A stretch of DNA of 64,000 nucleotides from Nymphaea colorata (taxonomy: Eukaryota; Streptophyta; Magnoliopsida; Nymphaeales; Nymphaeaceae), in contig NC_045138.2 of NCBI RefSeq assembly GCF_008831285.2, forward strand, positions 16,649,934-16,713,933. The letters run 5' to 3'. Numbering within the stretch: the first letter of the stretch is position 1; each line of letters opens with the position of its first letter. The position numbers and the translations under genes were made by a program. Below are positions 12,485 to 24,994 of the stretch, piece by piece. The notes beneath the pieces are model-generated. The model was not told the DNA's origin, did no database searches, and was given only the letters and a program-made list of their open reading frames with translations.

Positions 12485-14315
12485 ATCCATCTGATCCGGT
12501 CCAGTTCGCTTGACGATCCATTTCCGATGTTGGATTAGGGAGTTTGTGTACTTTGTTCGCAACTAAAAAGCTTTTCGAAGTTGTTTTAGTTGAATTGATC
12601 TCGTTTCTGTTCCGGTTTTAATTCGCTTAACACTGCGAGGATCAATTCGGATCTGAACCCTCTTGAAATTAAGAACGCGGAAAAACTCATTTTGGAAATT
12701 AAGATGCGGATTTGAAAACTGCGGATCTCAGATCCACGATAATCAAACGCAACCTTAAGTATTTTTAATATTTTAAAAATTTTGTTTACTATTCTGAAAT
12801 ACTTTTCTAAAAATACTTTTTATTATTTCTTAACGATTCCCAGCTGATTCAACCAATTCGGCTATTGAATGGATCTTGACAACATTGGTTTGAAATTTAA
12901 CAAGAAAATGTAGTTTATTATTTAAAAAAAAAAAACTTAAGTTTAATAGTTTATAGATGCACCTTCGGTGATGTGTGGCCTCTATTTCCAGATAACTGTA
13001 TTATTAGATACATAGATTCAATGAAGATCACCGTAAGAAGATTTATATGGGTTTTCAAACTTTGAATCGAATCCAAATGGATCCAACAATGCTTGGATCC
13101 ACACTGTTATCCTAAATTCTTATAAGGTCGAGTGTAGATCTATATTTTGCACCCTGAAAATAAAACAAAAAGACATGCATTTTTTATAATTCCCATCTTT
13201 TTTTTTTTCGGCAATAAAATGTTAATAACTATCATGAGTGCCAACACCACCTCAGTTGATTAAGCAAACGAATTTTATCAAGGATATAAATGGCTTATAG
13301 TTATGAACAATTTTTTTTAATAACAAGGGTTTAAAAGTGGGTACCTAAATATGGTACAGGGCGGGTTGGAATTGAATGTAATCGGCGGCGGAGGCAGAAA
13401 CAGAAACTTCGAGGCACTAGTAATAAAGTTTTAACTTTTAAGGGGGATCAACTTGTAATTAACAAAAATTGCGCCAAAGTGTCAACATAAAATTAAGTAT
13501 CTTTTTTTTATTCCGTGTAGGCAATTGCCCACACCAAACTTCACCCTGAGGAACGATATAAAATGACAAAGCCGTCAAATCTAGATCTATTCCATTTGGA
13601 ACCCTAGTCTCAACTCTCAATTAGCGTCAAAGTGTTATTTGTTCTCGTTTTCTTTGCTAATTTTTCTTTTATATCTTTTTTATCTTCTTCTTTTATCTCT
13701 GTACATTGGTGACGCCTTGTCACCACATCTTGCTTTTAATGAATTTTCATTTTGTCGGCTCAAATAGCTTCGAGTGAGCTAAATATGTAAACCAAGGGGG
13801 GCTTTTGACACCTGTATGATATCCAACATCTGACTCAACTCACAGTGTATATCTACCGATGGCAAAGCCATCGAATTGTGATGTAAATTGGAATAAAAGA
13901 ATGCTAAGAGAGCTTTTGATGAGAAGAACAATGTGTTCTTTTTGTACCAGATGTTCATAAAATATGTGGTCTTAAGAACGTCATAATATTCTTGTTCAAG
14001 AAACATGCCGTGTCCGTAGATATTGTTCTTAGATCTAATAATCAAACACTAAACATAATCACAACATATTTTTTAAGACAAAAATATAGTGTTATTCAAA
14101 AACATAATACTTCTCTAAGCAAATGCCCTTTAATTGAACTTTAAAATGCTCTTTATCTAGTTCACGACGCAAAATATTAACTGTAAATATAGCATCGAGG
14201 TTTTGCATATAATACTGGGGCGCGTACATCGGCAGCCATGACAGAGTACACATCTTCTAGACCTAATGATGTTCCAAGGACATATGAAACTTCATAAGTA
14301 TCACACATATAAAAC

Positions 14316-14465
14316 CAGGGGCGGAGGGAGGGGGGGGGGGTTGCCTGGGCCATGGCCCAGGTGAGTGCAGGAAAAAAAATTATATTGAAAAAATCAAAAT
14401 TTTTTTGTTTGGCTCAATCCGTCGCTTCTCTTAGCCCGACCCGCGGACCGTTTGGCCCGCCCCTG
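14316..14465. mobile_element. hAT-type MITE with perfect 8-bp target-site duplication
   Basis: A 150-bp noncoding element begins CAGGGGCGG and ends CCGCCCCTG apart from one extra base (GCCCGCCCCTG), giving terminal inverted repeats of about 9-11 bp. It is flanked on both sides by TATAAAAC (14308-14315 and 14466-14473), an exact 8-bp duplication. Eight-base duplications with C-A-G-G-G-G ends are typical of nonautonomous hAT elements. The exact duplication implies a fairly recent insertion. A run of 12 or more G lies just inside the left end. Confidence 0.88.
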
Positions 14466-16489
14466 TATAAAACTGTGTCAATAGTTGTTTATGTTGAGCA
14501 TGGAGAAATTTAATGGTGTTAATTGAACTTTTTATGTGCCATAAGCTAAGAGACAATAGTATCACTTATAAACAAAAAATCAACTCAATTTCTTCTTAAA
14601 AATAATGTTTGAAACCATGTTTTTTGAATATATAAATGTCTTTTTTGAGGTATTATTTCCGTATTGTGAGTCATTCGGGTGAGTGAAAGAGAATTCTACC
14701 ACTGGAGTGAGAGGCCGAAAACCTCCTTCCTTTCCCTTGTCCTTGGGTTCCTATTGTGAGTTGTTCATTCTTGCGCCTTAAGTTGTGTTTTAAAGACTAT
14801 TGTTAAATAAATTAAATGCATCATGCCATTTGGTTACTCAGTCTAATGGTTTCCAAGCAGTGAACATTGGATAAAAGCCTTTAATTCGATATATATATAT
14901 ATATGACTGAGTAAATAATGGCTCTGGCTATTCAAAGTAAAAAAAATGAACAAATGTGTGAACTAATATTAAATTATGTAAATATCCATTACTTTTTTGT
15001 TTTTTATTTTTCTTAACCATTCATCATAATGAATATGACAACCTTAATTAAACGGCTGGATGACTTGAAAAGCTCGAGTCACCATTCAATATATATGAAT
15101 GGTGACCCAAGCTTTCCACATATCACAGGTACATCCCAAATAGGTGAGAACCAAGTTGATCTTCTGAGTCCTTTTCTCCTAGTGGCAAATCCACACGTAG
15201 GCTTGTGAGGGCCGTTGCCCACACAGTCATACAAACATTTATTTATTTAAATATTAGTTGTGTTTTAATTTTTTGCTTAATTTTTATTACTCATTGTTTT
15301 CCAATCATTTCATTATATATTCCAAGGGTCTAATTTTTTTTTTTTTTTTTTTGAATTAGTGCGCCTCAACTGAAAACTCTGTGTCAGTGCCCTCTTTTCT
15401 CATGTCTCTCGCCTCTCCTCCCTCTCTCCCCGGGGCTCCGGCGACGTCTGCGACCATATCCGGTGTCATGGCGGATTTCTTTTCCATCTGTCCAATATTT
15501 TAGAAGCCACAAGCTGTGTTAGGAAGACTACTTACTTAGCCCATGAATTTGCATTTCTGGTAGAATCATGCCACCGCGGAATCACATAATTAGGTACATA
15601 ATCAAACCTTTTGGAAAGGTTCTACATACCAAAAACAGGAAACGTAAAGCATCTGAAAACAGAAGAGCGGTTATTTCCATTTGCAATGACGTCAAGGCAC
15701 CGTTGCCCAACATCATTCTTATTCTTAGAGAGAGAATTTTGAATTTTCTATGGTTGGTAAAAGCACCAAACAACTTAAACAATCTATGGAGACCCTCTGC
15801 CCAATAGCCTTTGGTGGGTTTTTTCTTCTATTCTTCTTTAAATGTTAGTTTCCTTCTTTCCTTGCATTCCAACTGTTGAGATTTGAACTTCTCACCTTCC
15901 CCCACGTTGGCTGGTGAGAATGAGCCAAGTGGGCTCGCCTGATTGGACCCAGAACAGCCAAACTGGGCTCAACCAAGTTTGAACTCAATGAGTTGGTACT
16001 TTGAAAATGGGAGACATACCAAGAAATATGTAAACTTTCAACTATTAGAAAGAATATGCTGAATCATAAAAATGTACCAAGTACCAACTCTTATTTTCTT
16101 TTGTTTTTTAATGGCATGGGGCTGCCCCCCTACCTCTCTTACCTTCTTAATAGATTAATGATATAAAGGGGAGTTTAGGTCCACCAACTGGTTGTTAGGG
16201 GATTTAAACAGCTTATCTATGCTTCAACCACAAGGGTAAGTGGCAACCACAAACCAACTTTGACCTCCAACCAAACACAAGGTGGGCCAAGGACGTTCAT
16301 GGCCTTTGACTTTTCTGATTACCCAAAATGCCCTCGATTGCCGCAACGGAAGTGGATTTGATCTCTTTCAATTAAGTTTGGTTCAATAGGCTTGCCAAGC
16401 ATGTGAAGGGAAGTACTTCCAAAGGGCTAGAATTCCAACCTATGGGTTGGTTTTGGCATTTAAGATGAATACCAGCACAAGTAGACCAA

Positions 16490-16680
16490 ATAACCCCGAG
16501 GGACGGTAGCGTATTAGGTGGCAAGGTGGTCGGGCCCTTTTAAAGACTCAAGTTCGAGTTTTGAAGTAGTCACTCATGCCACAGTGCGCTCTACCTCTGT
16601 ATCATAAAAGGTCCCGAAGCATAGTCCCTGAAAACCGAGGAGAGCATGCACAAGAAGGGGGGGCAATGGTCTCTTTTAAG
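16490..16680 (+). mobile_element. Possible SINE (tRNA-like promoter boxes)
   Basis: 'ggtggcaaggtgg' resembles a Pol III A box, and 'caagttcgagttttg' about 35-40 bp further on resembles a B box. The following text 'agtcactcatgcca' fits the body of plant SINEs. No tail or target duplication was defined, so this stays tentative. Confidence 0.35.
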
Positions 16681-17626
16681 GGTGGTGGAATGAACCAAGA
16701 GATTGTGAGTACTGATGACATACAAATGAATCTATAGCTGGTCGGATCTGCTAGAAGGTCAATCTTAGAAATTTGATTATCATAGGTGTTAACCCTTTGC
16801 TCGTGCCGACACGACTTTAGACCCTGAGGGCAAGAGGATGGAGGAAAATTTAATTAGTGTCTCAGTTCTTGAAAGGATTAACAGACCAAGGTGATTTATT
16901 TTTGGATTTGTGGTCTTCATAAAACTTCATTCACTGAATAAGACAAACAAACATAGTTAGTGGATTCTTCGAATCGAAGTATGAAGCTCATAGTTGAACA
17001 ATTGGGATATTGAAAATTTTTCGAGTATTTGAATTTTCCAATGCAATTGTTCAACAAATTTTTCAATTGCAATGGGCTGATCTGTCTAGCACTCTTTATC
17101 TTGTAGGGTTTGGACACATTTAAAGCATGTCATGTCGGTACAAACAAAAGGTGGACAAATTTGGTCAACATAGAACAGGTCTGTTCCGGGACAACTAAAT
17201 ACAATAGAATAAGAGGTCAGGTCAAAATTTTGTTGGGCACAATAGAAAACGACCGAACACCCAACTCATTTTCGGCCCTTTTAAAATCGGCCACGTCCCA
17301 GAAAATACTAGAGAAGAGAACATAAGAAATGGAAGCAAGGTGTACCTGCTTGAGTCGGGGATGTACTTTGGAAACGTTTTATTGCTTCGAAGATGCTTCA
17401 GATCTGAGCTTCTCCTTTGACTCATTCAAAAATCAAGAGCCAAGAAAAAGAAGATTAGCAACTATTACAAGCTTTGTAATTCAGTATTCTTGTAATCTTT
17501 CTTTGAAATAAGGTATCGTCCCTTTTTGGTCAACATCCAAAGTGTTATGTTTATAGATAAAAGCATGTTGGAAACTCTGATTGAGTGAGCAGAAAGAATA
17601 TTTCATCATACTGTTTAATAGAAAGT

Positions 17627-17890
17627 CGAAACCGCTACCATTCCCCTTATCCCCCAAGTTTGGTGTCTCGGGATAAAAAGGCCGAAACCGCTACCATTCC
17701 CCCTATTCCCCAAGTTTGGTGTCTCGGGATAGACGTGCTTACTATGCTTCAACTTTCATATGGGTGCCCTTCTTTAGAAGCACAAGAAATTGACGTCTCA
17801 GAAACTCGAAGTGGAGTTCCGCCACTTACCAGGCCCCAAGAAATTGACGTCTCAAGAATTTGAAATAGAGTTTCGCCACTTACCAGCCCC
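17627..17890. repeat. Two successive short tandem duplications
   Basis: A unit beginning 'cgaaaccgctaccattccc' occurs at 17627 and 17683 (period 56). A second, unrelated unit beginning 'caagaaattgacgtctca' occurs at 17783 and 17837 (period 54). In each pair the copies differ by only a few bases. The frame reads through the area but the product has no family features. Confidence 0.85.
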
Positions 17891-18619
17891 CATCTTATCT
17901 GTTGCACCAACCCCCTCAGGGATTAGGAACTCGGTTTCAGCATCCAAACTAGTTTTGAAAGAACTTGTTATTTATAATGCTAATTTGAGTTTCGCCTTAA
18001 TAAGAGGAAACCCATATGCATTATTTGAAAAACTTGACCACATGAATGTTACCTTAATACTATGAACCTTGTGAAAAACCCTGTATAGTTGTGAATAAAG
18101 TTCCAGAAAGTTTTTAAAATTTCAAGTTTGTGAAGTCTCTAAACCTTTTCCAATAAGCTATTGAAGCTCTGGTTGTACTTGAAAATTAAATTTAATATAC
18201 ATTTGTGCAAAGGTCGAATTTGACTTTAGTTTTAAACTCCACCTGAGCTCCTCTTGGTGAGCAATGGCACCCAAGCTTGTCATTAGGACAGCTAATAATG
18301 GATTTATTTAATGTGCTCTTCCAATCCAATTTGGTTCAGTTGTGGACCCGAAAATTGATTGGACTCTTGACTTTTAATGGAGAAAGGAAGGTTTCAAAAA
18401 TCAAAAGGGTTGATGAAGTGGGGCGAGTTGTTGCTCTTAAACAGGCAGTTAAAGTTTTAGTTCTTTGTGGGCATCACCTTTTTCATGAACTCAGGCTCAT
18501 GTACTACTTTTTGATAACTTTGAATTTCAGGTCAGATACAGATCTAAAATGCATGCTTTTCAGATCCTTTTAAGCAATGGATCTGGGCAAGTTGGATTTC
18601 AAAAAATCCATGTTTAAGT

Positions 18620-18767
18620 AGCAAAAAACCTTAGGTAAGACGGCCTACAGGGTTTTGTTTTCGCTGTTGCTAGGAGCAGAATATTCTTCTCTTAGCAAAA
18701 AACCTTGATACATAGCCCAAAGGGTTTTGCTATCCCTGTTTTTAGGAGCAGAAGATTCTTCTCTTAG
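18620..18767. repeat. Tandem duplication, period 74 bp
   Basis: 'agcaaaaaacctt' to 'gattcttctctt' is present twice in direct tandem (starts 18620 and 18694). The copies have diverged at about 15% of positions by eye. It is noncoding. Confidence 0.8.
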
Positions 18768-19079
18768 CTTTTCTAATAGAAATTTCTGGATAAGGGGTAC
18801 TTTAAGTTTAAATTTCAAACTTTAAGGGGCACTGATATGTAAAAATTAACTAAAAAATAATGAAATTTATATATATAAATAATGTAAATTTAGTAGGCTG
18901 GTGTGGACTTAGCTCTGCCACAGGAGTTAACACCCCTAAACTGACGATTGGTGGAAAGCCAAATTGTAGTTATTATGAGCAATTAGACACACCACCAGCT
19001 TATTAAATTTGAAATTTAAAGGAACAATCTTCTTAGCAAAAAATTTCTAACCTTCACCACTACCAACCGTCTCTTGGCC

Positions 19080-19200
19080 ACTGGCCTGAGTTGGTGCGCT
19101 GGATCCCCCAGTACTAACCAAGTGAAAGACCTGGGATTTTGAGTCTCCACCACCTAGACGGACATGCTTATCCGTTTGTTCAGAGAGAAAGAGAGAGAAT
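19080..19200 (+). mobile_element. Possible SINE
   Basis: 'cctgagttggtgcgctgg' looks like an A-box region. 'gacctgggattttgagtctc' looks like a B-box region with the TTCGA core changed to TTTGA. The segment ends in a GA-rich tail near 19185-19198. This is the usual layout of a tRNA-derived plant SINE, but no target duplication was established. Confidence 0.42.
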
Positions 19201-19599
19201 CGCGTTGAGGACTAACAACTCTAGTGCATTTGCGCCCGAAGGGAGCACTGTTGATGACCAACTACCCTTTCAAACATTTGAGATCGTTTGGTACAAGTGA
19301 ATTTGATGGGGAGCATAGGTATGACCTTTGGGAATCTCCTAGGATAGCGAGTCCCCAACTTTAATTTGGTCGATACCGTTCTGTACATAGTTACGAAAAA
19401 TTAAAGTCTCTCGTATCTATTCGTAATGCGTAGGTTGGTTTTGATGATTAAAAAAATGGTGGAAAAAGAGATGAAGGAGAAAAGAATAGTAAAAAAACGA
19501 AGGAAGAATAATGTATTTAAATGATTTGCGTGTTTTGGTGTTTTCCCGATGATTGCTTTGTTTGCGAGTGAGTTCTTTAGTCGAATTATTTTAAGATTT

Positions 19600-21209
19600 T
19601 GATGATCTCGGGATTGAGTTGTCTCCGGTAGGGAGTTTTCTCTCTTGCTGATTCTCTGCAAATTCCTTTCCCTCCTGCCTCCCGGAAGACCCGCACGACG
19701 CACGAAGACAGTGAGGGTGAGAAAGAGTCGGAGAGAGAGGTACATGCATTTCTTTTTCCTTTTCTTCTTCCTTTTCTAGATATTTATGGCTTTGTTTATC
19801 CATTCCTTGAACACCAACTTGATAATTTATGCTTTTTGTTGTTCGTTATGATAAGTTCTGCTTTTGTTTTGAAACGGGGTGACGATTATGGCGGCTTCTG
19901 AGAGATTGAATGGTTATCAACTTTTGTGCTTCCTTCTGGTTCTGGTTTATCTATATTCTGCGAAGTCCCAGTTGGTATCTTTGGGATCGGCTGATACTTG
20001 ATTTCAACAGTTCAATGGAGTTTGTGGGTTGGGGGATGGACTTCTGTATGGTTAGGAACAGATAGAAGTTTTTCGACATGCTGCTTTTGCTTTCTGTGTA
20101 AGTGTAAATCTTGTGAATACACGCTTGGCCTTTGTTGTGATTTATGCATCCTTTTTTTTTTAGGTGCTGTTGTGCCTGGTCCGAGGAAGAGGGAAAATTT
20201 TTGCAGTCGTGCTCAAAACTGGAGAGAAGTCTGTTTATTTGAAGTTAGAACTTCTGATTTTGACAGGTAGATTTGCTCTTCCGCTTACTCCTGTAAGGAC
20301 CTAGTACAAAAAAGGTCTCCTTTTCAGTATCTTAGCTGATGATTTTATGTGTTTTTACCTATTTTTCTGTCTGACGCAGCGACGCTCACAGCCTTCAACT
20401 TATGTTCATATCGACCTGCTAGAACCATCTTGTTTCTCTTCTTTGTCGTGCGATATTTGAAACTTTTCCTTCAAGGTCCCATATTTTTGGTGCTTCTTTG
20501 ATCTGTTTGTTAGTGCCTTACCAGGTGGCATGAAATTGCTGTCTGTCATTTATAGTGGTGCATGACTTTGGGACCCTGTTTGTAGCGATTCAAATGTTTT
20601 CATCCTATCTAACCACAGATTTTGGTGAATTATTGAGAAATCGCAAATGTAGCAGCAGTGTGAGTTTGCACATGGGGCAGAATTATGCCAGGGAATTGAT
20701 AAATTTTGAATTATGTGGTTGCTGGAAATCTGTGTTAAAATTGGTGATGCTTCTATCTTGCATATGCTTATCTTCAATTTCTTCAATTGGATACTGGTCT
20801 CCAGAAAATTCATAAAGAATAAAAAGAGGAAACAAAAAAAATTAAAGTTTTAATGCTATGAAACCTCTAGCTTGGTTCGCCTTGCAATTGGTTCATGTAT
20901 TTTCTAGTGCGTCTAGTGATGTTTCCCAGCAAAAGTCGAGAAGATTTAAATGCGCATTTTTTATTGATATATGCTCCTTATCTACATACAGTGACCTGCT
21001 CTTCTATCTCATGTGCTTGGCTTTTGCAGTCGATGCTTTTCTTTCCAAGGAAACACTGTGTGCTTGCTGACTCAGATGGAAACCTCATTGAGGCCACATT
21101 CTCAACTCAAACACATTTATTTTTTCTAGGCAACTGCCTTTCTTTGGTTGAGTTCATGCTTGGCCAAAATTGATTCTACCAAGCAGTGTCAGTTTCAGGG
21201 AAGATAGTC
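19600..21209 (+). other. Probable 5' leader and leader introns of the first BELL gene
   Basis: The DNA before the BELL start codon carries many short open frames and splice-like signals. An acceptor 'gtttcag' ends at 21198, only 11 nt before the ATG, so the last leader exon probably begins at 21199. A GA-rich stretch near 19725-19739 followed by 'gtacatg' could be the end of a first leader exon. Exact transcript structure cannot be read from sequence alone. BELL genes commonly have a leader intron. Confidence 0.4.
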
Positions 21210-24200
21210 ATGGCTACATACTACTTCCCTGGTTCTAGTGTCCAAAGAGAGGTCATGCCTGCACCATATGTTAAGGATACTGGTCATTGTTTGTATCCAG
21301 AAGCACCTCTTCCAGGTAGCATGGCATACATGAACTTTTCATCTGCCAATACATATTCAGAAAGCATGGACCATCCTCAATCTCCACAAAGTTGTGTTGA
21401 AGTTCCTATTTCTGATCCTATGCTGTCATCTGCTGATATTTCACAACCTGGTGCTCTCTCAAATTTGGTAACATCTCGCCTTGGGAACAATGTTTTCAAT
21501 GGTTCGAGAGATAGCAGGAATGAAATGTTAATGCAAACAAGAGTCACTCTCAACAGTATGCAGGATACTGATAGACGCATGAACTGTGGCAATGATTTGA
21601 TCAACCGCAACAGCATGAGTGCTGATGTTGGTATGCAAATGCAGTTGGGCATCTTGCAAGGTGGACAGAATTTGCCATTACAGCAGTCTGCTGTTTCAGC
21701 TGTACATGGGCAAGGACTATCTTTGAGCCTTGGGACACGGGTTCCATCTGCAATTCCACTGTCTCCTTTTCAGTATCCACAAGATAATCCTGGTGTTCCA
21801 GTTATTGGTTCATGCCCTTCAGGTTTAGGGGCTGAGCCTCAGAATGGTGATATCTCTGGTAGTAAGCAGTCAAGTGGCAATAAATATCCTCCTGTTAACT
21901 TACTGAACAATTTTCAGCCTCCAGATATGACAAAATCAATGCACATGAATCCCTCTTCCTGTGGATTTTCAAATGTTGCAGGCGCAATTCCAAGTTCCAA
22001 GTATCTCAAGGCAGCACAACAGCTGCTTGAGGAGGTTGTGAATGTTCGGAAAGTTTTGAAGCCTGAGAACAACAAGAAGCAGAACTTTCAAATGCCTATC
22101 GGCAGAGCAGGTTCAAAAGAGATGGATGCAGGAATAAATGCATCTGAGAACCCATCCTCTGCAGGGGTTCTTCCAGAATCAACCACAGGCCCCTCTAGTG
22201 AACTCTCTCAAGCTGAAAGACAGGAGCTTCAATCAAAGCTGACAAAACTATCAACAATGCTAGATGAGGTGCATCTCTCTCTCGCTAGTTAACTGGACCA
22301 TTGATGCGTTTTCACTAAATAAGCAGTGAAAGCATATTTACATATTTGAACTGTCTAGTTGACTTGCTGGACGATTAACATGATTTCAGTACATAAGAAA
22401 TGACAAGTTGAAAACGCATGTACGTGTTTGAACTCAGTAAAAGATCCATGAACCACGTTTGTCTTTGAAAGATTTTTGAAATTTGATACTTGGTGCTATA
22501 GTTATGTCACACGGACAGGCTTGGAAGGGCACCACACCTGTGTCAACACAGCTGGACATAGGTGTGTGTGCGGGACATGATTTGGACATGGCAAGATTGT
22601 ATTTTGTGTTTTTCTGGTCTATTTTGGTATTTCTTGTTTAATAATTTACATTTTGTCAGTATAAGTAATGAATTTATGTGTTTTTTTTTCTTAAGATCTT
22701 ATTGTTGCTATATATAAATATGGTTATGTCCCTGTAAAGTTTTTTTAAGATGTTCTGGACTGGTGTCTACACCTGTACATGTGTCCTCACTCCTCACCCA
22801 TGTGACATACTGCTATAGTATGTGAGTACAATACTGATGTCCCATAACATTATTTTACCATGATTATTCTTAACTGCCAAATTCTGTTGCTTGTATAGAA
22901 TTAGTTTATCGTTGAATCATGATGTACACAAATAGTTAGGGTCTAATGATGTAGAAGCTCAATCATGCACCTGCTTACATTTTGAGGTATGGGCTTGACC
23001 TCCATAAGCCTCTGTCATTGATTGCACATCATGTTTGAAAACTTTCAGAAGCCTAAATCCAAAATTATAAAGTTGGTAGCCGGCAAGGTCTTGACTCACT
23101 TTAATAGGGACTGGTGAAGTATCACCAAGTTGGAAAGGGTGTCTAAAGTTGAAAACTCATGAATACATGATCTTTGTCATGAAGCTAAAAATTGGTGTAC
23201 TCTGGGGTGAGGAAGGCAAAACCTGGACTTTTGCGGTAATAAATTCGGTGAGCAAAAGCTTTTCTTTAGTCATGCACAAGAAAGAATGTCACCTATAGCT
23301 GTTTGTGAAATATACCTCAACATAATTTTGATGGATTGGCCCGTCTTAGTTGTCTAATCTGATGATTTAATAAGTCAACCTCAATTCTACTTGTGTTTGG
23401 AATCAACGCTCTGCAATATGGATTGACAATTGACCTGTTGGCTCTCCCATTTCCTCATTGACACAACAGTGAGGCAGAAATAGAAAGGGGCCAACCAAGT
23501 GCCTGAGTTGTGAAAGAGGGGAATTTTTCCTCTTTCCCAAACCCAGCTTGTTATGCCCAGAAAAGCAGCAAGTGTAGTGTTCAACAACAAATCAAGCAAA
23601 TAAATGATAAGTGGGGGAAGTTGATCCGTGCAACCTATTTCTCACACAACTGCTTGTTTCTGGAGTGTAATTTTTCTATACTGAAGCTAGTTTCTGTTCT
23701 ACAGGTTGACAGAAGGTACAAACAATATTACCATCAATTGCAAGTGGTTGTTTCATCCTTTGATGCAATCGTTGGGTGTGGTGCTGCTAAGACATACACT
23801 GCACTTGCCTTCCAAACTATTTCTAGTCACTTCCGTTGTTTGCGGGATGCAATAAGTGGTCAAATTTGTGCATGTCGAAGAAGTCTAGGAGAACAAGATG
23901 CATCAAATGAAAACAGTGGCCTTTCTCGTCTTCGATTTGTGGATCAGCAGCTTAGGCAACAGAGAGCTCTGCAGCAGCTTGGGATGATACACCAGCATGC
24001 TTGGAGGCCACAAAGGGGCTTACCAGAAAGTTCTGTTTCAGTTCTTCGTGCTTGGCTGTTTGAACACTTCCTTCATCCGTAAGACTCTGGACACTTCTTT
24101 TTCCTTTCCAAATATACTGGCCCATTTTTTGGGACTGATGTTTTGATATTTCATCGCCAGATATCCAAAGGACTCCGATAAACTTATGCTAGCACAAAAA

Positions 24201-24232
24201 ACTGGCCTTACTAGGAGCCAGGTACCATCATG

Positions 24233-24275
<43 letters not shown>

Positions 24276-24994
24276 ACGCATAGAAATCACAAAAGTTCAT
24301 AATTTACCTTTTATAATTTTATGTTCATGTTGTTGCTTAGGTGTCTAACTGGTTCATCAATGCACGTGTTCGGCTATGGAAACCAATGGTTGAAGAGATG
24401 TACAAAGAGGAAATTGGTGAAACTGAGTTGGACTCAAATTCTTCATCAGAAAATGCAGCTAAAGAAGGTGAATCAAAAGGAGATTCTGAGGAACGAGAGT
24501 CTCGGGACAGCAGACAGGTGGCTGCAGAAAAATACCATGCTAGCCAGAATGATAGAACAAAGTCGGACCCCATAACAGATTCACGAATGGCGAATAAAGC
24601 TGAAATCGATGTAAAAGACAGTGGCAACTGTAGAAACATGAAATCAATTGGCCAATGCTCCAGCGTCGATGGATACCATCTTCGTCAAGATGCTCTTTTC
24701 CATTCTGGTACTGGTGAGAGGATAATTTCATTCCAAATGGCAGGTTTGGAGAGGTTTGGAACTGATGCTTACACCAGCAAGGCATGTGCCAGCAATGATG
24801 TTTCTCTCACTCTGGGTCTGCAACATTGTGATGTTGGGCTACCAGTATCCAGTGAACGACAAAATTTCATGGCCATTGGAGCCGAGAACTCATATCCAAC
24901 CTCCATCAGCACAACTGCTATTGAGTACATGAATATGGGAAACCGACAGCAACAATTTGGTACTTCCAACATGTTGCATGACTTTGTGTCTTGA
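21210..24994 (+). CDS. BEL1-like homeodomain transcription factor (TALE class), copy 1
   Basis: Nuclear TALE homeodomain protein. BELL proteins heterodimerise with KNOX proteins and control meristem and organ development. Exons 21210-22268, 23705-24078, 24161-24221 and 24341-24994 give 715 aa. I start at the ATG that opens MATYYFPG, because family members begin MATY; no ATG lies further upstream in this exon frame. In order: an N-terminal SLSLG (ZIBEL-type) motif near residues 169-175, the SKY box from residue 262 ([20 protein letters not shown]), the BELL domain at about 335-400, the homeodomain at about 453-516 with the three-residue loop extension Pro-Tyr-Pro at 478-480 and [12 protein letters not shown] in the recognition helix, and a C-terminal SLTLGL motif at 653-658. 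The length and both ZIBEL motifs fit a complete BLH1-like protein. The exact orthologue was not determined. Confidence 0.95.
24236..24272. repeat. (CT)n microsatellite in BELL gene 1 intron 3
   Basis: About 37 bp of perfect CT repeat lies 14 bp after the donor of the intron inside the homeobox. It may vary in length between individuals. Confidence 0.97.

Larger units (their letters stand above)
12485..19600. other. Gene-poor region between the phytoglobin and BELL genes
   Basis: No coding exon can be supported. The region contains one well-defined MITE (14316-14465), two SINE candidates (16490-16680 and 19080-19200), tandem duplications (17627-17890 and 18620-18767) and several AT-rich repeats. 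The segment at about 13900-14110 shares words with 33840-34080 and with the insert in phytoglobin 3. Confidence 0.55.

Noticed and set aside
15582-17325. Possible remains of a retroelement coding region
   Set aside because: No reverse transcriptase, integrase, protease or capsid motif and no long terminal repeats were seen in the short frames here.
23510-23704. Upstream part of a 190-codon frame in the first BELL gene
   Set aside because: It is the end of intron 1 read in frame. The exon begins at 23705 with [11 protein letters not shown].
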